Positions 16,488-25,037 of a stretch of 39,107 bases of DNA are shown here, in pieces (within the stretch, counting starts at the first letter, position 1; the number at the start of each line of letters is the position of its first letter). The notes beneath the pieces are model-generated. The model saw only the letters and a program-made list of their open reading frames with translations, had not been told where the DNA came from and did no database searches. The DNA lies in the IMG/VR virus record IMGVR_UViG_3300048592_000798, positions 1 through 39,107 of that record; one strand, given 5' to 3'. The stretch is from a virus. The position numbers were made by a program, and so were the translations under genes.

Positions 16488-17666
16488 ATGGCGTATTCAT
16501 CCGGCTTCTGGACGTATCGGCGGGGGACAGGGGGAGGCACGCCGCCTCCCCCGCCTCCCCCGCCGCCGCCCATCTTCATTGCCCCGCCGTCGTTGTCGCC
16601 TACGGCCTACATCCTGTACGTGGCGAACGCACGCGGCCAGGTCATCGGGGAGATGGCGGGGATGCTGGAGGCGGTCAGTTGGACAACCGACGGCTACGGC
16701 ATGGCGACGCTCGTCCTGCCGCTGTCGGCGGCGCTGACCTACGGGCCGCTGCTGGAGTTCGGCAACCGGGTGGTGATCGAGTTCTCCAACGGCCTGCCGC
16801 CGTGGGGCGGGGTCATCGACGTGCCGCGCGAGACGACGTTGGGCCAACTGCGGGTGCAGATGTACGAGGCGGCCTACACGTTCAACTGGCGGCTGACGCA
16901 GCGCAACGCGCTCTACCTGGAGAGCGACGCCCGGCCGGCGGCGGCCGTGCTGGTTGACCTGGTGCGCTGGGCCGGGCTGGACGTGGCTATCTATGAGGCG
17001 GCCGGTCAGGGCGACGGCGCGGCGGTGGAGGTGGAGTTTCACTACGAGACGCTGAGCGCGGCGGCCGACAAGCTGCGCGGGCTGGACGGGGCGTTCCACT
17101 ACTTCCTGCGCCCGCGGCCGTCGGGCGGGCGGCGCATTGACTTCGAGTTAGTCACCTTCCGCGACATGCTGACCGATGACAGTGACCGGGCCATCTTCAT
17201 TCAGGGGCATAACCTGGTGGACTGGGCGGTTTTGGAGCAGGGGCCGATCTACAACGAAGTGTTGGTGGGCGTGGGGGACTTCCTGGGCGAGAGCGAGGCG
17301 GGCGAAACCGACGCCTACGCCGAACTGTACACGGCCACCGACGCGGCCTCGGTGCGGCGCTACGGGCTGCGGCAGCACATGGCGGCCCTGCCGGACGTGG
17401 CCGGCGAGAGCGGGCCGGGGCGGGCCGGGGCGCACGCGCGGGCGCAACTGGCGGCGACCTCCAAGCCGCGGCTGCGGGTGCGCGGGGCGTCTTTGAACCT
17501 GCCGCCGGGATTGTATCGGGACTTCGGCATCGGGTCGCGGGTGCGGATCGACGCCTCCACGCCGATGGCAACAAGTGAGTACCTCACAGTTATTGGCATG
17601 GAGTTTCAGCCGAGCACGGGCACGCTGTCGCTCACGTTCGACGACGGCGGCAGCATCGAGGGGTAA
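16488..17666 (+). CDS. Tail hub / tail-associated protein (Gp37-like)
   Basis: A 392-residue protein opening with a Gly- and Pro-rich leader (about ten consecutive prolines, residues 19-28). Then follow YILYVANARGQVIGEMAGMLEAVSWTT, ATLVLPLSAALTYGPLLEFGNRVVIEFSNG and WGGVIDVPRE, the characteristic opening of siphovirus ReqiPepy6 Gp37-like and Tal-type hub proteins. The middle has ALYLESDARPAAAVLVDLVRWAG and 'GAFHYFLRPRPSGGRR', and the end is a beta domain RVRIDASTPMATSEYLTVIGMEFQPSTG. It probably forms a trimer closing the tail tube. The poly-Pro leader is probably a flexible spacer unusual for this family. Confidence 0.7.
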   Translation: MAYSSGFWTYRRGTGGGTPPPPPPPPPPIFIAPPSLSPTAYILYVANARGQVIGEMAGMLEAVSWTTDGYGMATLVLPLSAALTYGPLLEFGNRVVIEFSNGLPPWGGVIDVPRETTLGQLRVQMYEAAYTFNWRLTQRNALYLESDARPAAAVLVDLVRWAGLDVAIYEAAGQGDGAAVEVEFHYETLSAAADKLRGLDGAFHYFLRPRPSGGRRIDFELVTFRDMLTDDSDRAIFIQGHNLVDWAVLEQGPIYNEVLVGVGDFLGESEAGETDAYAELYTATDAASVRRYGLRQHMAALPDVAGESGPGRAGAHARAQLAATSKPRLRVRGASLNLPPGLYRDFGIGSRVRIDASTPMATSEYLTVIGMEFQPSTGTLSLTFDDGGSIEG

Positions 17667-17671
17667 AGGAC

Positions 17672-17980
17672 ATGGGAAGAGAGCAGTACTACCAGAACAA
17701 CCCGCTGGCCGAACTGGCGGCGTTGAAGGCCCGAGTGGCAACGCTGGAGAAGGCGGTGCTGGCCGGGCGCGGCGGGGCCACGGCGGCGGCGGCGGCCGGG
17801 ATGGCGGGCATCTCATCTGACACGCCGACGGCCGCCTTGCCGCCGGCGGGCGAGATTCCGCCGGTCTACTTCGTGGACTATGAGACGACGATCGCCTATC
17901 AGGGCGTGGTGCGAACGGTGGAGGGCAAGGTGCGGCTCTACTTGCAGCCGGTCGGCCGCGTGCGGGCGGCGGGGAGTTAG
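17672..17980 (+). CDS. Small tail-tip protein with N-terminal coiled coil
   Basis: A 102-residue protein. Residues 12-34 (LAELAALKARVATLEKAVLAG) form a predicted coiled coil, probably trimeric. An Ala/Gly stretch, then a beta segment (PPVYFVDYETTIAYQGVVRTVEGKVRLYLQPVG), follow. Short proteins with one coiled coil and a small beta head between hub and tailspike genes often act as an attachment adaptor. It has no enzymatic motif. The gene sits 5 bases after the hub gene and 8 before the tailspike gene. Confidence 0.6.
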   Translation: MGREQYYQNNPLAELAALKARVATLEKAVLAGRGGATAAAAAGMAGISSDTPTAALPPAGEIPPVYFVDYETTIAYQGVVRTVEGKVRLYLQPVGRVRAAGS

Positions 17981-17988
17981 GGGGAGAG

Positions 17989-20900
17989 ATGACGACTTAC
18001 TACGTGCATAAGGGAGTGGGTTCGGACTCCAACAACGGGCTGAGTTGGGCCAATGCGTTTAGCTCGCTGACGAAGGCCAAGAACACGGCCGGCAACAACG
18101 ACACGATCTACGTTCGCGCCGGGTCAACGCCTTACCAGGAACAACTCATTCTGAACAAGAACGGCCAGCGGTGGTTAGCCGATGACGGGCATCAGCCGAT
18201 CATCGACGGCAAGTACCACGACCAACTGACTGACTTCAACCTCGTCAACAAGCCGCTGGGCACGTATGTCGTCCAGAAGGACAGCAAGGGATCGCAGCCT
18301 TCCCTCACTGGCATCGGTGGTGACGACAACGAGTTCGCCGGTTTCTTCATTCGGAACGGGGCGGGGAATGCCCTATCCATCACCGGCGCGAACAATCACG
18401 TTCACCACATGAAAATCGACTTCCATTATGGCGCGAACATTCTGATTAACCCCACAGGCGACCCGAATGACTGTCACGATAACGTCGTGGAGGACACTGA
18501 AACCTCTCGTGGCAGCATCATGATTTTTGCGCCCAAAGACCGAGAGGAGTGGGGCAAGAAAGAGGACGGTTCGCTTGCAGGCTACATTCAGGTCTGCAAC
18601 GCCATGAAGAACTGCCATCACAACACCTTCCGCCGGATCATCTGCCACCACCAGAACGGCGAGGCGTTGGTATTGGGCAAGAACAGCGAGTACTGCGTCA
18701 TCGAGTTGTGTACCGTGTGGAATAACTTCCACATGAATCTGTACATGAACAACACCCGCTCAAGCATTATGCGCTGGAACACCTCCTGGGTGTCCTGGAA
18801 TGATGACTTCCTGCGCGGTGACAAGCCGGGCAAAGACCCCTGGCCGACGGAGTGCATCGTCATTGGCGACGAGAAGGAAGGCGGAACTTACTCGCGCTAC
18901 AACCAGGTCTATGGCAACCTATTCGTAGGCGGCAAGGCGGTCATCGGACAGCGCAACGGCAGCAATTACGACACGGTTTTGCGCGACTTCTACTTCGGCT
19001 ACAACACCTGTGTCGGCGGGGCGGGCGTCACCAAGAACATAAGCTCCTTCGGGCCGTCGGAACTGGGGGATAACCACACCAACGCCATTATCGAGAACAA
19101 CATCCTCTACCACAGCGGGCCGTTTGAACTGAGCGGCCGATTCTTCCTCAGTAATACGGCTCCCAACGTCAGCGGGCGCGGAAACCTCGTATTTTGGGAG
19201 GGCCACTCCGATCTTAACGTGCCCGGCTTCATCGGCTCAGCTATCAAGGCCGATCCGAAGCTCGTCAATCCCAAAGCGCCCATCGTGGACTACGCCGGGA
19301 ACGGCGACAACCCCAAGTTGGGCACGACGGGCAAGGGGCCGTTCGAGGGGAACAACTTCAACGCCAACAACTACAAGCTGACCGGCTCATCGCCGGCCAT
19401 CGGCGCGGCGGCCGGCGGCTATCCGTTTGGTGGACATCCCGGCGTCCCGCTGGCCGCGCAACGGGACATTCTGGGCGCGACACGTTCCGACCCCGACATC
19501 GGCTGCTACGAATTCGGCGGCCAGGTGACCAACTCGGTCACGGCCGCCTTCAACGCCTCGCCCGCCGCGACCACGCTGGTCGAGGGTACGCAGGTGAACT
19601 TCACCGACGCCTCGTTCACGACCGGCTCGGCCTCCATCACCGGGCGGACGTGGACGGTGAAGAAGGCAGGGACGACCGTCCACACGGCCACCAGCCAGAA
19701 CCTCGCCTACACCTTTGCCACCGACGGCAGCTACACGGTGCAACTGGCGGTGACGGCCTCCGGCGGTCTGTCGGATGACCACATTGTGACCTACACCATC
19801 ACCAACGACGCGCCGGGTGTGACGGTGACGGCCGCCTTCAGCGCCGCGCCGCCGCAGACGACGGTCGAGCAGGGTACGGTGGTGACGTTCACCGACCAGT
19901 CCACCGTGCAGAACGGCACACTGGCCTCGCGGGCCTGGGCCGTCCTGGAGTTGCCGGGCGCGACGGTGCAGGTGGCATCGGGCACGGGCACGACCTTCAC
20001 CCACACGTTTAACACGCCCGGCAGCTTCCGCGTGCGCCTGACGGCCGTGGCCGCGACCGGCCAGAGCGACACCGAGACGCGGGACTACACCGTCAACGCC
20101 GTGACCGCGCCGACGGTCAACGCCGCCTTTACCTCGTCCGACGGGGACGGGGTGATTAACGAAGGGGAGAGCATCACCTTCACCAACACCTCGACGGTGG
20201 CGAACACGACCATTTCGGGCTACCTGTGGACGGTGACGCGCTCAGGCGGCGCCCCGGCGACCTACACCAGTGCCAACGTCACGCACGTTTTCTCGCAGCC
20301 GGGCATTTACACGGTGACGCTGCGGGCCGACACGGCCGCGGGCATCTCCGACACCGAGACGATGACCGTGACCGTGCTGGGGCAGACCACGGCGGGCATG
20401 GACGCCATGATCGTCCCCCACTCGTTCGCCCTGGCGACTTCGACCGGCACGCAGACGGTGACGGCCGCGGCCCTGGGCACGAAGATTCCGAAGGGGGTTC
20501 ACCTGAAGGTGGTCGGGGCGACCGTGGCGGGCACGGCGGCGGCCGGGGCGCTGCTGAGTGAGGGCGCGGCCGACGGGCAGGCGCAGTGGGTACACTGCCG
20601 GTTTTCGTCCGACAATGAGGCAGTCCAGACGGCCGCCTGGCGGCGCTTCTCCACAGCGAAGATCGCCATGACCATTGACGCCACCGGGGCCAAGACAGGC
20701 GAGGCGGCGTTCGTGAAGTTCGTGCCCGGCGGCATGGAGTTGAACGTCACCGACGCCTTCCCGGCGGGCTACCTGGCTGAGGCGGTGTTCTACGCCGGGG
20801 ATGCAATGGAGTTCTGGGCCGGGACGATTCCCAGCATCGGCGCGGCCGGCCATACGCGCACGGTGACGACCGGCATCGACCAGGAGGCGGTTTACCTGTG

Positions 20901-22173
20901 CTCCACCTGGGCGGCGGTCGAGGACGTAGCCGAGGCCCACGCCGACATCTCGCGCGGCTGGGCGGTACGCAACACGACGCAGTACCACATCCGCAACCGC
21001 GACACCTCCGGCGCGGCCGAAGGGACGCTTATCTCGCGGCTGCAACCGCGCATCGCCTCGTCGGGCGACGGCACGCCGGGCTACTGCTCGATTGAGGCGG
21101 TAGCGTTCACCGCCGCCGGGTCGTTCGGGTTGCTGCCCTACGCCTCGGCCATGAACCGGCCCTGCTCCATGTTCGCCTTCAAGGCGGGCGGGGCGGCCGT
21201 GTGGCTGGGCATGGTCGAGCTTGCGCCGGCCACGCCGCTGGCCGTGGCCCTGCCGTTCGAGGCCCAGACGGTGCAGGCGATCACCTCGTCCTACGGGCAG
21301 GTGACGGTTGACCCGGCCGGGCAGTTGGGCGGGACGGACGCGGAGGGCATCGGCTGGGCGACCCACTCGACCCACGGGCCGTATGCCTACTCCGGCAGTA
21401 TCACCGGCGACCAGGGGGCAATACCGACCGACACCCACTCGCTGGCCGGGAGCGGCTTCCGGGCCGTGGCCGCGGGCGGCGGCGACCTGTTCAGCGGCAC
21501 GCCGGCGCTGGACGCCGATTCGTTCGACGTGACCTGGACGACGGGGCCGACCGGGCGGCCGCGGCTCATCCTGCTGGCGGTGGAGGCGGGCGAGGAGGTG
21601 GTAGACCCCGGCGACGCGCCGACGGCCGACTTCACCGTGACGACCGAGGTAGACCCGGCCGGCGGGCGGCTGGTGGCCACCTTCGACGGCTCTATCTCCA
21701 ATGGCAACGGCGAGACGATCACGGCCTGGGCGTGGGAGTTTGGCGACGGGACGACCTCGACCGGGCCGACAACGAGCCACCTGTACGAAGGGGCCGGGTC
21801 GTACACGGTGACGCTGACCGTGACAACGGCGGCGGGGACGGACAGCAAGTCGGTGACACTGGTCGTGCCGGCCGCGCCGCCGCTGCAAGCGCCTACCCTG
21901 GTGGGGCCGATTGACCCGGCGACGAGCGGCGGCGATACGCCGAACGAGATTGACGAAGAGACGGCCAGCCACACGCACGAGATTGCGGGCAAGTGGATGA
22001 AGTTCAAGCCGCTGACGGACGAGGAGTTCTGGGATTTCCAGTTCTCCGAACCCGACCCGGATCATGTGCTGCTGGCGTTCTGGAATGACAGGTTTGTGGT
22101 CAAGCGGCTGGATGGTGTCATCCGCCACCTCTATCCGACGACGCTGCCGCCGCCGGGATCGGAGGGGGAGTAG
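17989..22173 (+). CDS. Tailspike-type protein: beta-helix plus PKD domains
   Basis: A 1394-residue protein. Residues 1-505 begin TYYVHKGVGSDSNNGLSWANAFSSLTKA, the usual opening of pectate-lyase-like right-handed beta-helices. Asn-rich repeats such as DDNEFAGFFIRNGAGNALSITGANNHVHHMKID (cut) and NNILYHSG follow, and it closes with DPDIGCYEFGG. Three PKD-like repeats follow (about 516-605, 610-698, 702-800), each with 'vtFT..S' and 'H.F..pG.y.V.L.a....G.SDTET'. A central beta domain is at about 803-1205, and a fourth PKD repeat with WEFGDGTTS at about 1207-1294. Its C-terminus has a short helical tail. This is a plausible host-glycan recognition or depolymerising spike. Base composition of the first 1.2 kb is less G+C rich than its neighbours, suggesting separate acquisition. 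Confidence 0.75.
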   Translation: MTTYYVHKGVGSDSNNGLSWANAFSSLTKAKNTAGNNDTIYVRAGSTPYQEQLILNKNGQRWLADDGHQPIIDGKYHDQLTDFNLVNKPLGTYVVQKDSKGSQPSLTGIGGDDNEFAGFFIRNGAGNALSITGANNHVHHMKIDFHYGANILINPTGDPNDCHDNVVEDTETSRGSIMIFAPKDREEWGKKEDGSLAGYIQVCNAMKNCHHNTFRRIICHHQNGEALVLGKNSEYCVIELCTVWNNFHMNLYMNNTRSSIMRWNTSWVSWNDDFLRGDKPGKDPWPTECIVIGDEKEGGTYSRYNQVYGNLFVGGKAVIGQRNGSNYDTVLRDFYFGYNTCVGGAGVTKNISSFGPSELGDNHTNAIIENNILYHSGPFELSGRFFLSNTAPNVSGRGNLVFWEGHSDLNVPGFIGSAIKADPKLVNPKAPIVDYAGNGDNPKLGTTGKGPFEGNNFNANNYKLTGSSPAIGAAAGGYPFGGHPGVPLAAQRDILGATRSDPDIGCYEFGGQVTNSVTAAFNASPAATTLVEGTQVNFTDASFTTGSASITGRTWTVKKAGTTVHTATSQNLAYTFATDGSYTVQLAVTASGGLSDDHIVTYTITNDAPGVTVTAAFSAAPPQTTVEQGTVVTFTDQSTVQNGTLASRAWAVLELPGATVQVASGTGTTFTHTFNTPGSFRVRLTAVAATGQSDTETRDYTVNAVTAPTVNAAFTSSDGDGVINEGESITFTNTSTVANTTISGYLWTVTRSGGAPATYTSANVTHVFSQPGIYTVTLRADTAAGISDTETMTVTVLGQTTAGMDAMIVPHSFALATSTGTQTVTAAALGTKIPKGVHLKVVGATVAGTAAAGALLSEGAADGQAQWVHCRFSSDNEAVQTAAWRRFSTAKIAMTIDATGAKTGEAAFVKFVPGGMELNVTDAFPAGYLAEAVFYAGDAMEFWAGTIPSIGAAGHTRTVTTGIDQEAVYLCSTWAAVEDVAEAHADISRGWAVRNTTQYHIRNRDTSGAAEGTLISRLQPRIASSGDGTPGYCSIEAVAFTAAGSFGLLPYASAMNRPCSMFAFKAGGAAVWLGMVELAPATPLAVALPFEAQTVQAITSSYGQVTVDPAGQLGGTDAEGIGWATHSTHGPYAYSGSITGDQGAIPTDTHSLAGSGFRAVAAGGGDLFSGTPALDADSFDVTWTTGPTGRPRLILLAVEAGEEVVDPGDAPTADFTVTTEVDPAGGRLVATFDGSISNGNGETITAWAWEFGDGTTSTGPTTSHLYEGAGSYTVTLTVTTAAGTDSKSVTLVVPAAPPLQAPTLVGPIDPATSGGDTPNEIDEETASHTHEIAGKWMKFKPLTDEEFWDFQFSEPDPDHVLLAFWNDRFVVKRLDGVIRHLYPTTLPPPGSEGE

Positions 22174-22524
22174 ATGGGCATTGTGGCGGCGTTCCTGACG
22201 GCCGCGGGCGAGCGATACTCGCCCATGCTGGTGGGGCTGTGGCTGGCCCTGGGCGGTTTGTCGTTTCTGGCCCGGCACTGGGCGCAGACGCGCCACGGCC
22301 GCATCCGCGAGTATGGCGCCGCGGCCGTGGGGCTGGCCGCGGCCTTCGGCGGGCTGGCCCTGTTCTACGCCATACTGTATCTGGCGGACATGCCCTATCC
22401 GGCGCGGCAGGGCGCGGGGCGCATCCTGCTGACGCTGCTGGCCGGGGCGGCCGTCGGTTTCAATTGGGGCGGCGTGGTCGCCGCGGGGCGAGACCTGCGC
22501 GACGCAATCACGAGGCGCGTATGA
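22174..22524 (+). CDS. Small membrane protein, holin-like
   Basis: A 116-residue protein with three strong hydrophobic segments (about residues 15-33, LVGLWLALGGLSFLA; 48-71, AAAVGLAAAFGGLALFYAILYLA; 82-101, ILLTLLAGAAVGFNWGG) and basic loops (ARHWAQTRHGRIRE) and a basic C-terminus (RRV). It starts one base after the tailspike stop behind GGAGGGGG. Small three-helix proteins at the start of the lysis region are often holins. With three other membrane proteins in this cluster, which one is the true holin is not decidable by sequence. Confidence 0.6.
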   Translation: MGIVAAFLTAAGERYSPMLVGLWLALGGLSFLARHWAQTRHGRIREYGAAAVGLAAAFGGLALFYAILYLADMPYPARQGAGRILLTLLAGAAVGFNWGGVVAAGRDLRDAITRRV

Positions 22525-23084
22525 GTCCTGAACTGGCGCTGACCGCGCTGCTGCTGGCGGCCGTGGCGGTCATCGTTCTGCACTCGGCCTGGCGCGGGCG
22601 GCGGTCATCGACCATCTTCACCCAGATGGATCACCTGACCGACCAACTGGAAGAGCTGACCCTGCGCGTCGTCGGGCTGGAGTTGAACCTGTCCGGCTAC
22701 CGCGTGTGGTCGGCGCAGCTGCGCGGCCAGGTCGTGGAGCTGGGTGGGACGCCCATCCCGCCGCCGCCGTGGCTGGTCGTGACCGGGCCGGCGGCGGCCG
22801 ACGGCGGGACGGATAACCCGCTGGTCGCCATCTACCACCGGATCGGCGACCACTTCTCGGTAGAGGAGATCGACAACCTGGCGCGGGACATCGGCCTGGA
22901 CGCCGAGGAGCTGGGCGGTGAATCGAAGTCGGCCCGCGCCCGGCATCTGGTGGAGAGCGCCTACCGGAGCCACCTGTTGCCCGATCTGTTGCGCGTGGCG
23001 CAGCAGCGGCGGGCGACGGCCGACTGGCCGTCGCTGGCTTCGGTCAAGGCGTATCAGTCATCTATTGGTAAGAGCAAGAAGTGA
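22521..23084 (+). CDS. Membrane-anchored protein with an effector-associated (EAD-like) domain
   Basis: A 187-residue protein with an ATGA overlap to the upstream membrane protein. It has one N-terminal membrane helix (about 4-22, ELALTALLLAAVAVIVLHSAW), a likely coiled coil (about 35-62, TQMDHLTDQLEELTLRVVGLELNL) and a Pro-rich spacer. At residues about 100-165 is YHRIGDHFSVEEIDNLARDIGLD, then EELGGESKSARARHLVESA and LLPDLLRVAQQRR. That pattern (f...EL..L...LG.d.e.L.g..k..kAreLv.y..r.g.l..L.....) is the death-like effector-associated domain found at the ends of bacterial conflict and STAND NTPase systems. Finding it on a phage membrane protein in a lysis operon is unusual. The function is unknown: a decoy, an anchor for a host defence protein, or a lysis regulator. 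Confidence 0.65.
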   Translation: MSPELALTALLLAAVAVIVLHSAWRGRRSSTIFTQMDHLTDQLEELTLRVVGLELNLSGYRVWSAQLRGQVVELGGTPIPPPPWLVVTGPAAADGGTDNPLVAIYHRIGDHFSVEEIDNLARDIGLDAEELGGESKSARARHLVESAYRSHLLPDLLRVAQQRRATADWPSLASVKAYQSSIGKSKK

Positions 23085-23094
23085 AAGGAGAGCT

Positions 23095-23391
23095 ATGGAG
23101 AACAATCTGTTGACGATGGGCGCGGGTATGCTGTTGTCGCTGGCCTTCGGCTACCTGCCCGGGCTGCGCGGCTGGTATGAGCGCCAGGACAGCCAGCGCA
23201 AGGCGCTGGTCATGCTGGCGGCGCTGGCGGCGACGGTCGTGGTCATTCTGGTCGGGTCGTGCTACCTGCGCTACGCCTGGATTACCTGTGACGAGGCCGG
23301 GTGGAAGCTCCTGGCGTCGATGTTCCTGTACGCGCTGCTGGCCAACCAGGGCACGTACCAGATCACCAGGCATTTCAAGCAGGCGGCTTAA
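23095..23391 (+). CDS. Holin candidate
   Basis: A 98-residue protein with SD AAAGGAGAG before ATG 23095. It has three hydrophobic segments: LLTMGAGMLLSLAFGYLPG (about 5-23), ALVMLAALAATVVVILVGSCYL (about 37-58) and WKLLASMFLYALLANQGTYQI (about 69-90). A charged loop (YERQDSQRK) lies between the first two, and the C-terminus is basic. Holin-like small proteins with these ends and this length often precede endolysin genes. It is the best holin candidate by size and topology, but the two nearby membrane proteins compete for that role. Confidence 0.65.
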   Translation: MENNLLTMGAGMLLSLAFGYLPGLRGWYERQDSQRKALVMLAALAATVVVILVGSCYLRYAWITCDEAGWKLLASMFLYALLANQGTYQITRHFKQAA

Positions 23392-23416
23392 CGCGCCCTG
23401 GGGTAGCGGGGTTCGG

Positions 23417-23656
23417 GTGAACGGACTGGGCGCGGAGTACTGGCACAACCCGGCGGCCGTCGCGGTGGAGTACCGCGACGGCCGCCGCGAGACCGTACCC
23501 TTTACCTCACGGGTCGAGGCCGAGCAGTGGCTTGGGCTTCTGCCGTGGCGGCAGGGCGCGGGTGACGACGAGGTGGCCGACGTCGCGTCGGCCATGATGG
23601 TGGCCGTGGCCGTTCTCCGGCCGGAGGACGTGACGGCGGCCGTATCCTGGAACTAG
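23417..23656 (+). CDS. Small hypothetical protein
   Basis: A 79-residue protein whose best start is GTG 23417, with GGGG-rich sequence upstream. It reads NGLGAEYWHNPAAVAVEYRDG, then RRETVPFTSRVEAEQWLGLLPW and a hydrophobic-leaning C-terminal helix (VADVASAMMVAVAVL). The first part looks like a small 'YRDGrRETVPFtSR.EAEqWL' beta-alpha domain, similar to short phage proteins that decorate phosphoesterase or lysis operons. No certain family assignment can be made. It sits between the holin-like gene and the phosphoesterase. Confidence 0.5.
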   Translation: MNGLGAEYWHNPAAVAVEYRDGRRETVPFTSRVEAEQWLGLLPWRQGAGDDEVADVASAMMVAVAVLRPEDVTAAVSWN

Positions 23657-23736
23657 CGATGAGTACTGGGTGGGAAGGCGCGTTTGGAAGCGGGCGGCCC
23701 GCCGGCGTAGTCCGGTCTGGGTAGCACGCGCCACGC

Positions 23737-23754
23737 CCGCGACGCACGTCGCGG
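23737..23754 (+). promoter_or_regulatory. Perfect 8-bp dyad before the phosphoesterase gene
   Basis: CCGCGACG (23737-23744) and CGTCGCGG (23747-23754) form a perfect inverted repeat around CA. It lies in a 130-base gene-free gap and could be an operator or RNA hairpin controlling the TTG-started gene downstream. No promoter elements are visible next to it. Confidence 0.3.
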
Positions 23755-23786
23755 CCGGCGGGTCGCCGCTTCGAGAGAGGAGAGAT

Positions 23787-24851
23787 TTGACACCGGCAAC
23801 GGACGAGACGCTGATGGTCCAGGCGCTCGATTTGTGGCAGCGCAGCGGCGGTAAGTTCGACACCGTTTACCCCCTGTTTCCCGGCATGACGCCCACTTCG
23901 GTGCGGCGCAAGGTCTACGGCTTTCGCGACCGGCTGGCCCGCGAAGCCGACCCCAGGTATCTACCCCCGGCGGCCGTGCCCATCATCGAAGGGGCGCTGG
24001 ATCAACTGGAGACGATTGACGAAGAGGCCGTCTGGCGACGGGCGGTGGAGCTAAGCCGCAAACGGCTGGCGGCGCGGACGCGCGAAGGGCGGCTGGTGTT
24101 CGACTACGGCGCGGTGGGGCTGGCCTTCCTAGCCGACCTGCACCTGGGCGGCGAGGGCGTGGACTACGAACGCATCGACCGGGAGATAGACCACATCCTG
24201 GCTACACCCGGCCTCTACATCGTCGCCGTGGGGGATTTGCTCGACAACTTCATCGTCGGCAAGCTCCTCAGCCTGCGGGTAGACCAGACGCCCTTCCGCA
24301 TCTCCGAGGAGTGGGCGCTCGTGCGGCGGGTCTTGCGGCGCATCGCCCCGCGGCTGGTGGCCTCGGTGGCCGGCAACCACGACAACTGGACGGGACTGCT
24401 GGCGGGCGTGGACTACTTCCGCGAGGTCACGGAGCAGATCGTCGGCCGCCACATCCTCTACCATCCCCACGAACTGCGCTTCACGGTGCAGGTGGGCGAG
24501 GCGGCCGTGCCCTTCAAGGCCCGGCACAAGTGGCGCGGGGCCTCCATCTACAACCCCACCCACGCCACCGAACGGGAAGCCAAGTTCGACGGGTCGTACT
24601 ACTGGCGGGTGGGCGTTGCGGCCCACACCCACGCCTCCGGCGTGGTGAGGGAGTTCAACAACCGCGGGCAGACGGCGCTGTCGTGCCTGTGCGGCAGCTA
24701 TAAGGTCGATGACGACTACGCCGTCGCCTCCGGCTTCCCCGCGCCCAACGGGGCCACGGCCGTGGTCGTCGTGGTCGATGAGGACGGCGACTTCTGGGGC
24801 ACGTCGAACCTGCGGGCGGCGGCCAAGTACCTGAGCGCCGTGCATCGTTAA
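23787..24851 (+). CDS. Calcineurin-like metallophosphoesterase
   Basis: A 354-residue protein. The chosen start is TTG 23787, because GAGAGGAGAG sits five to ten bases upstream; longer starts read through unlikely Arg-rich sequence. Residues about 5-50 look like a helix-turn-helix or homeodomain-like segment (ALDLWQRSGGKFDTV, FPGMTPTSVRRKVYGFRDRL). The catalytic domain has the complete metallophosphoesterase motif set: D117-x-H119 in ADLHLGG, GD150LLD153N, GN197H198D199, H247 in ARHKW, and AH280TH282 ('GHxH' equivalent). It may cut nucleic acid or nucleotides; related phage enzymes occur beside lysis and DNA genes. HTH plus phosphoesterase suggests a DNA-associated function, an inference. Confidence 0.85.
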   Translation: MTPATDETLMVQALDLWQRSGGKFDTVYPLFPGMTPTSVRRKVYGFRDRLAREADPRYLPPAAVPIIEGALDQLETIDEEAVWRRAVELSRKRLAARTREGRLVFDYGAVGLAFLADLHLGGEGVDYERIDREIDHILATPGLYIVAVGDLLDNFIVGKLLSLRVDQTPFRISEEWALVRRVLRRIAPRLVASVAGNHDNWTGLLAGVDYFREVTEQIVGRHILYHPHELRFTVQVGEAAVPFKARHKWRGASIYNPTHATEREAKFDGSYYWRVGVAAHTHASGVVREFNNRGQTALSCLCGSYKVDDDYAVASGFPAPNGATAVVVVVDEDGDFWGTSNLRAAAKYLSAVHR

Positions 24852-24861
24852 TTGGGCCGGG

Positions 24862-24889
24862 TTGCGTTGAGATTGGTTGAGATTATAAT
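24862..24889 (+). promoter_or_regulatory. Candidate promoter upstream of endolysin
   Basis: TATAAT at 24884-24889 is a perfect -10 in otherwise GC-rich DNA. A weak -35, TTGCGT (24862-24867), lies 16 bases upstream. The same stretch has a direct repeat TTGAGATTGG / TTGAGATTAT (24867 and 24877), a possible activator or sigma-specific site. The endolysin gene begins 149 bases on, leaving a long leader with no gene. The repeats are seen; promoter activity is inferred. Confidence 0.5.
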
Positions 24890-25037
24890 GAGCGACGGGT
24901 ACTGTATTTCCAGCCGAGTGTAACGGATTGACAGAGAAAGACGTAGCGGATTGGGGCGGGGCGGTCGCGGCTGGGCCGCTCGCCCGCGTCGCGGTTGCAG
25001 CCGGTTGCCGGCCGCGGCCGTGGGGAACAGAAGCGAC

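Noticed and set aside
15694-16579. Minus-strand frames opposite the VWDE-repeat protein
   Set aside because: They are shadows of a well-supported tail gene, with no SD and biased composition.
23670-23786. Longer start for the phosphoesterase (GTG 23670)
   Set aside because: The extra 39 residues are Arg/Ala-rich, contain the CCGCGACG dyad, and lack an SD; TTG 23787 has a good one.
24928-24951. Promoter at the TTGACA before the endolysin
   Set aside because: The -35 is perfect but no -10-like sequence occurs 15-19 bases downstream.
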